18,688 nucleotides of DNA from JAJFUG01 sp964473155 (lineage in GTDB: Bacteria > Gemmatimonadota > Glassbacteria > GWA2-58-10). Below, one piece after another: positions 15,789 through 18,688 of this stretch (positions are counted from its first letter, which is position 1; each line of letters starts with the position of its first letter). The DNA lies in contig CAYYNT010000079.1 in the NCBI GenBank assembly GCA_964473155.1, positions 1-18,688 of the forward strand. The letters run 5' to 3'. The notes beneath the pieces are model-generated. The model was not told the origin of the DNA, searched no databases, and saw only the letters and a list, made by a program, of their open reading frames with translations. Made by a program: the position numbers and the translations under genes.

Positions 15789-16565
15789 TTATAAACTGAC
15801 CGGGATCCCCTTTTCCTTCAGATATTTCTTTGCCTGCGGGATCGAGATTTCACCGAAATGGAAGATCGAGGCGGCCAGCACCGCCGAGGCCTTGCCCTCC
15901 ACAACCGCCTGGTACAGATGTTCAAGCCTGCCCGCGCCACCCGATGCGGTGACAGGAATCTTCACGGCTTCCGCCACGGCGCGGGTCATCTCGATATCGT
16001 ACCCGTCTTTTGTCCCGTCGCAATCCCTGCTTGTCAGAAGTATCTCTCCGGCTCCCAGAGATTCCGCCTTCCTGGCCCATTCCACGACATCGGCTCCGGT
16101 GGATTTTTCGCCGCCGCTCACAACCAGCTCGAGCCGGGGCTTGCCGCTGCCCGGAGGATTTTTCAGGCCGTCTATCGCGACCACGAGCTTTTCACTGCCG
16201 AAAAGGCGGGATGCCCTGGCGATCAATTCCGGGTTTCTCACCGCCGCCGTGTTGATCGATACTTTTTCCACGCCCAGATCGAACAGCGCCTGCATGTCGT
16301 CCAGGCTCCCGATTCCGCCTCCCACGGTAAATGGAATGGTGACAGTCTGGATCACCCGTTTCACCCATTCCAGCTTTGTTTTTCTGTTCTCCACCGTGGC
16401 GGCGATATCCAGAAATACGAGCTCATCGGCGCCTTCCCGGCAGTAGGCGGCCGCGCTCTCGACCGGATCGCGGGCGTCCCTGAGGTTGACGAAGTTGATG
16501 CCCTTGACTACCCGGCCCTCTTTGATGTCCAGGCAGGGGATTATTTTCACCACTCTTGGATCCAT
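15789..16565 (-). CDS. hisF: Imidazole glycerol phosphate synthase, cyclase subunit HisF
   Basis: 258 residues from the ATG at 16565, with GGGAAAG a few bases upstream; a TTG at 16604 is less likely. HisF is a TIM barrel that joins ammonia from HisH to PRFAR, giving imidazole glycerol phosphate for histidine and AICAR for purine synthesis. Catalytic aspartates are at 13 (IIPCLDIKEGRVVKG) and 132 (VVAIDG). Phosphate-binding loops are present (VGGGIGS at 81-87, ASGGAG at 207-212), as is LTSRDCDGTKDGYD. The length is normal. The partner hisH and the other his genes are not in the window. It follows the GMP synthase subunit by 64 bases on the same strand, probably in one operon, joining two steps around the purine/histidine branch. 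Confidence 0.97.
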   Translation of the reverse strand: MDPRVVKIIPCLDIKEGRVVKGINFVNLRDARDPVESAAAYCREGADELVFLDIAATVENRKTKLEWVKRVIQTVTIPFTVGGGIGSLDDMQALFDLGVEKVSINTAAVRNPELIARASRLFGSEKLVVAIDGLKNPPGSGKPRLELVVSGGEKSTGADVVEWARKAESLGAGEILLTSRDCDGTKDGYDIEMTRAVAEAVKIPVTASGGAGRLEHLYQAVVEGKASAVLAASIFHFGEISIPQAKKYLKEKGIPVSL

Positions 16566-16629
16566 TATTCTTTCCCGTGGCCTTTCTCGCTGCGACTTGT
16601 TCAAATGTCAGGAAAACAAGGGGACATAT

Positions 16630-17592
16630 TCAGATTGCTTCAATAGTTGACGGTGGCTTAGTGGTGATGTTGTACGTGACACTCACCACCCCCGGGACTT
16701 TTTTGACGATTTCGTTGGCGAGCTTCGTCAGAATATCGAAAGGAATATTTGTCGGAGTGGCTTTGCGCGCATCGACGCTGTCCCAGCAACGCACCTCGAT
16801 CTGCTGCCCGAAATCGCGCTTGCCGTCGCGTATGCCGGTTACACGGTCCTGGTGCAGGATCGCCAGGTACTGGAACGCGCCGGTATTTTTGAGAAAACGC
16901 TCGACCACGACTGTCGCCATGCGCACGGTCTCGATACGTTCCGGCGTCACCTCGCCGATCACGCGGGCGGCAAGGGCCGGACCCGGGAACGGGATGCGCT
17001 CGAACAGCTCGGAGGGCAGCCCCAGGGCTTTTCCGACTTTCCGGACCCCGTCTTTGCGCAACTGAATAAGCGGTTCGAGAATATGATAGCCGAAAGCGGC
17101 GTGCGGGTCGATGCCGATCTGCTCGAACACGTTATGTTGACGCTTGATCCCCGCGGCAGTCTCGTCCACATCGGTCAGAATGGTTCCCTGGAGAAGGTAT
17201 TTTGCTCCACTCTCCTTGAATATCCGTCCGAATACTTTCTTATAGAATGTCTGCGTAATGGCCTCGCGTTTCTTTTCAGGGTCCGCGATTCCCTTGAGCG
17301 CAGCAAAGAATTCCTTCCTGGCATCTACAACTTCAACCTTAACTCCGAGTTTCTTGAAAAAACCAGCGACTTTTGCCGCCTCGCCCTCGCGCATGATGCC
17401 ATTCTCGACAAAGACGGTCTGAAGCTGCCTGCCCAGCGCCCGATGCCCGATCATGGTGACGGTTGATGAATCGACGCCGCCGGAGAGAGCGTTGATCGCC
17501 TTGCCGTCTCCCACCTTCTCTTGTATTTCCCTGACTTTTTCATCGATGAATTTTTCGGTGTTCAGTTCCCTGGCCTTGATTTCTTTAATCAT
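16630..17592 (-). CDS. guaA: GMP synthase ATP-pyrophosphatase subunit (stand-alone, archaeal-type GuaA subunit B)
   Basis: 320 residues. It holds the ATP-pyrophosphatase domain (SGGVDSS at 37-43) and the C-terminal GMP-synthase dimerisation domain, ending in PPSTIEAI where most family members end in TIEWE. It activates XMP as an adenylate and adds ammonia to make GMP. The N-terminal class-I glutaminase domain of the usual ~520-residue bacterial enzyme is absent. A good site, AAGGAG, lies 8 bases before the ATG, so the gene starts here and is not a broken fusion. The architecture matches the two-subunit enzyme known from archaea, in which a separate glutaminase supplies ammonia. No such glutaminase is in the window. 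It is first in a probable operon with hisF. Confidence 0.92.
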   Translation of the reverse strand: MIKEIKARELNTEKFIDEKVREIQEKVGDGKAINALSGGVDSSTVTMIGHRALGRQLQTVFVENGIMREGEAAKVAGFFKKLGVKVEVVDARKEFFAALKGIADPEKKREAITQTFYKKVFGRIFKESGAKYLLQGTILTDVDETAAGIKRQHNVFEQIGIDPHAAFGYHILEPLIQLRKDGVRKVGKALGLPSELFERIPFPGPALAARVIGEVTPERIETVRMATVVVERFLKNTGAFQYLAILHQDRVTGIRDGKRDFGQQIEVRCWDSVDARKATPTNIPFDILTKLANEIVKKVPGVVSVTYNITTKPPSTIEAI

Positions 17593-17659
17593 GGAACCGT
17601 CTCCTTTGTCTTGAGTAAAGTCATCTCTGGATTATTCCCGCACTATTAAGACGCTGCAA

Positions 17660-17689
17660 TATAATTCAGTCCGGTCTGGTTGGAGTCAA
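17660..17689 (-). promoter_or_regulatory. Candidate promoter of the guaA-hisF operon
   Basis: On the minus strand TTGACT (17684-17689) is followed after 18 bases by ATTATA (17660-17665), with TATATT overlapping it. This would start transcription about 60 bases before the guaA ATG. The spacing and -10 match are acceptable but not ideal. Confidence 0.4.
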
Positions 17690-17785
17690 GTGTTAAAAGT
17701 TCCGTAAAATTGGATCAACTACAAAGCAGCGGCGTATCAAATATTAAATGAAAAGAATCCTTCGGGGGCTTGCCTAAAAAGATGG

Positions 17786-17865
17786 AAGGCTTCGCTTGGT
17801 CGTCCTCATTAAAGAAGCAGGCGGGAGGGACCAATTCCCTCACCGAGGACGCCAAACGAAGCCTT
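17786..17865. repeat. Long imperfect inverted repeat with a nested hairpin (unit 1)
   Basis: The outer arms, 17786-17807 and 17845-17865, pair over 21-22 bases with one mismatch and one bulge (AAGGCTTCG...CGTCCTC). Inside is a second hairpin, GAGGGA-ccaat-TCCCTC, followed by ACCG. The unit could fold into a strong two-level structure as RNA. The inner hairpin and the sequence just after it recur at 18018-18060. Confidence 0.6.
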
Positions 17866-18017
17866 TAAACTCTAAAATCCAAACCAGTATTTTATGTAAT
17901 TACACAGCCCCGCTCTTGGAAAGGGCACAGTCCCATCATTCCACAAAGGGAACCCCTGGCGCGGTCTCGGGCAAAAGCGAGGCGGACAAACAGGGCCTTG
18001 CACGGGCTTCAGCGCTC

Positions 18018-18060
18018 GGAGGGGCTCATCCCCTCACCGGATCGGCTCAAGCAAAGCTCT
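18018..18060. repeat. Second copy of the nested hairpin motif (unit 2)
   Basis: The 22 bases at 18018-18039 match 17824-17845 at 18 positions. The inner stem changes from GAGGGA/TCCCTC to GAGGGG/CCCCTC, a paired A-T to G-C change that keeps the pairing. The sequence after it (CAAGCAAAGCTCT) also resembles the tail of unit 1 (CAAACGAAGCCTT), matching at 9 of 13 positions. GGGCCTTGC upstream can partly pair with GCAAAGCTC downstream. Confidence 0.5.
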
Positions 18061-18109
18061 ATAGAGAGAATATCGGCAGAGAAGGCAAAAGTCAATAGAG
18101 GAAAATCAA

Positions 18110-18229
18110 ATGGTATTAACCGCTCTGTCGGGACGCATAAGTGCTATTCGAAGTCATAAACACAGAAGATTGAAAAGAAGAAAATACATTTTCAAACAAC
18201 TTGAGAAACGGACCTCAGAGGGATCCTGA
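18110..18229 (+). CDS. Possible small basic protein (39 residues)
   Basis: An ATG with AGAGGA about 8 bases upstream opens a 39-codon frame ending in TGA at 18227-18229, just before the hairpin at 18239. The product is very basic in its middle (SHKHRRLKRRK). It loosely resembles short bacterial AURKAIP1/COX24-like basic peptides, but I do not recognise it with confidence and it may be a chance frame. Confidence 0.3.
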   Translation: MVLTALSGRISAIRSHKHRRLKRRKYIFKQLEKRTSEGS

Positions 18230-18238
18230 GAAAATGAA

Positions 18239-18269
18239 AACGGCCTAATTTATTTAAATTTAGGCCGTT
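18239..18269 (-). terminator. Terminator-like hairpin next to the tRNA remnant
   Basis: A perfect 10-base-pair stem (arm AACGGCCTAA) with an 11-base AT-only loop is followed on the minus strand by TTTTCATTTTC. It lies 9 bases beyond the CCA of the tRNA 3'-end remnant, exactly where a tRNA gene's terminator would be. This supports reading the remnant as part of a former or displaced tRNA locus. Confidence 0.7.
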
Positions 18270-18278
18270 AAATAATCT

Positions 18279-18320
18279 TGGTGCCGAAGGCGGGAATCGT
18301 CTTATGGCTCGCAAACCCGC
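18279..18320 (-). other. tRNA 3'-end remnant, candidate phage attachment site
   Basis: On the minus strand 18299-18279 reads CGATTCCCGCCTTCGGCACCA: a T-loop half, the 3' T-stem strand, an acceptor strand and an encoded CCA. The 5' partner GCGGGTT is found at 18320-18314, but 14 extra bases separate it from the rest of the T-arm. No matching acceptor strand GCCGAAG or anticodon arm is seen upstream, so this is not an intact tRNA gene. A tRNA 3' fragment with its terminator on one side and a phage gene on the other is the usual picture of an attachment site left by an integrase. TTGGTGC and GCACCAA also flank the core as an inverted repeat. Confidence 0.55.
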
Positions 18321-18463
18321 ACCAAATCTGTTTTAATCCCTTCCAAAAATCCTGATTATTAAGTCTTGACCGCACTCTATACGCACCCAGAATCACCATA
18401 TATCACAGGGTCGCCTTGATAATTTTTTTGATAACCTTGCGACAAACACAAGGAGGTCTGGTA

Positions 18464-18688
18464 GTGAAAAAGAAGATCATAGAAACCGGCGGACAAGTCA
18501 AGCATATATATAATCACGAAGGCTTGAATGAGCTTCAACAGCGTTTTGCTGTCGAATATATGCTCGACTTAAACGCGACCCGTGCTTATCGTCGCTGCAA
18601 ACCTCACGTAACACCAAATACGGCAAGAGTAGAGGGGTATAACATCCTGACAAATCCTGCTGTTAAGGAGAGAATTAAACAGTTATTA
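18464..18688 (+). CDS. Phage terminase small subunit, partial (runs off the right edge)
   Basis: The first 75 codons of a plus-strand gene start at GTG 18464, with a strong AAGGAGG 7 bases upstream. After about 20 residues comes LNELQQRFAVEYMLDLNATRAYRRC, followed by a helix containing NTARVEGYNILTNPAVKERI. This matches the start of the Terminase_2 family: 'QRFVxEY...NATxAYxxAG...ARxxGxxLLxxPxVxxxI'. These proteins bind the packaging site of viral DNA and hand it to the large subunit. The gene is less GC-rich than the host genes to its left, as expected for phage DNA. The large subunit would be expected just beyond the window. Confidence 0.85.
   Translation, partial: MKKKIIETGGQVKHIYNHEGLNELQQRFAVEYMLDLNATRAYRRCKPHVTPNTARVEGYNILTNPAVKERIKQLL

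Larger units (their letters stand above)
17690..18463. other. Long region without a large gene, holding hairpins and an attachment-site candidate
   Basis: No substantial gene is convincing here. Contents: a long inverted repeat (17786-17865), a 10-base palindrome TGTAATTACA (17894-17903), a second related hairpin (18018-18039), a possible 39-residue peptide gene (18110-18229), a terminator-like hairpin (18239-18269) and a tRNA 3'-end remnant (18279-18299). The stretch from about 17930 to 18110 is GC-richer than its flanks and open in more than one frame, which may be a decayed gene or a structured RNA. Confidence 0.5.

Noticed and set aside
17796..18098. Plus-strand 100-codon frame
   Set aside because: It starts with a TTG inside an inverted-repeat arm without a ribosome binding site and crosses both hairpin units; other frames are equally open over part of it.
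18279..18400. Intact tRNA or tmRNA gene on the minus strand
   Set aside because: The 3' end is convincing, but no matching acceptor 5' strand, D-arm or anticodon arm is seen upstream, and a terminase gene occupies the space a tmRNA would need.
1..18688. CRISPR array, toxin-antitoxin pair or insertion sequence
   Set aside because: No regularly spaced direct repeats, no transposase-like frame and no recognisable toxin or antitoxin were found on either strand.

Overview
The window looks like chromosome from an uncultured Gram-negative bacterium, moderately GC-rich, with a phage-like element entering at the right edge. Gram-negative character is clear from a complete tripartite RND efflux operon with an outer-membrane TolC-type lipoprotein. 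A DUF2723 membrane glycosyltransferase, a Bacteroidota-style coiled-coil membrane protein and an archaeal-type stand-alone GMP synthase ATPase subunit suggest a lineage near the FCB/Gemmatimonadota assemblage. That placement is a guess from gene content, not a phylogenetic result.

Layout. Positions 1-352 are an intergenic or gene-tail region with two hairpins. On the minus strand follow a DUF2723 glycosyltransferase with a C-terminal repeat region (353-3106), a terminator, and a single-pass coiled-coil protein (3323-4234). A 700-base AT-richer intergenic stretch (4253-4960) holds a MITE-like inverted repeat, one copy of a ~140-base dispersed repeat and a perfect 30-base palindrome. Next, in minus-strand order TolC - adaptor - RND pump (10841 down to 4961), comes an efflux operon whose genes overlap by 4 bases each. 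Its first gene carries the second copy of the dispersed repeat, in frame, inside the signal peptide. Upstream of it are an SGNH hydrolase (11221-12375) and a DegT-family aminotransferase (12497-13747), probably for surface glycan or nucleotide-sugar metabolism, then a Tat-signal TudS/DUF523-like desulfidase (13837-14493). The only complete well-supported plus-strand gene is a secreted alpha/beta hydrolase (14735-15670). A bidirectional terminator separates it from a minus-strand pair, guaA ATPase subunit then hisF, which links purine and histidine synthesis.

Right end. From 17593 to 18463 there is no convincing large gene. It contains a long inverted repeat, a second related hairpin with a compensatory base change, a possible 39-residue basic peptide, and a sequence identical in form to the 3' end of a tRNA, followed by a terminator hairpin. 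About 160 bases beyond this tRNA remnant a phage terminase small-subunit gene starts and runs off the window. The simplest reading is that the remnant is an attachment site and that a prophage or phage-derived element begins here.

The most unusual items are the dispersed repeat spliced in frame into a lipoprotein signal peptide, the tRNA-remnant/terminase boundary, and the paired hairpins between 17786 and 18045. I found no CRISPR array, no intact RNA gene and no defence system.
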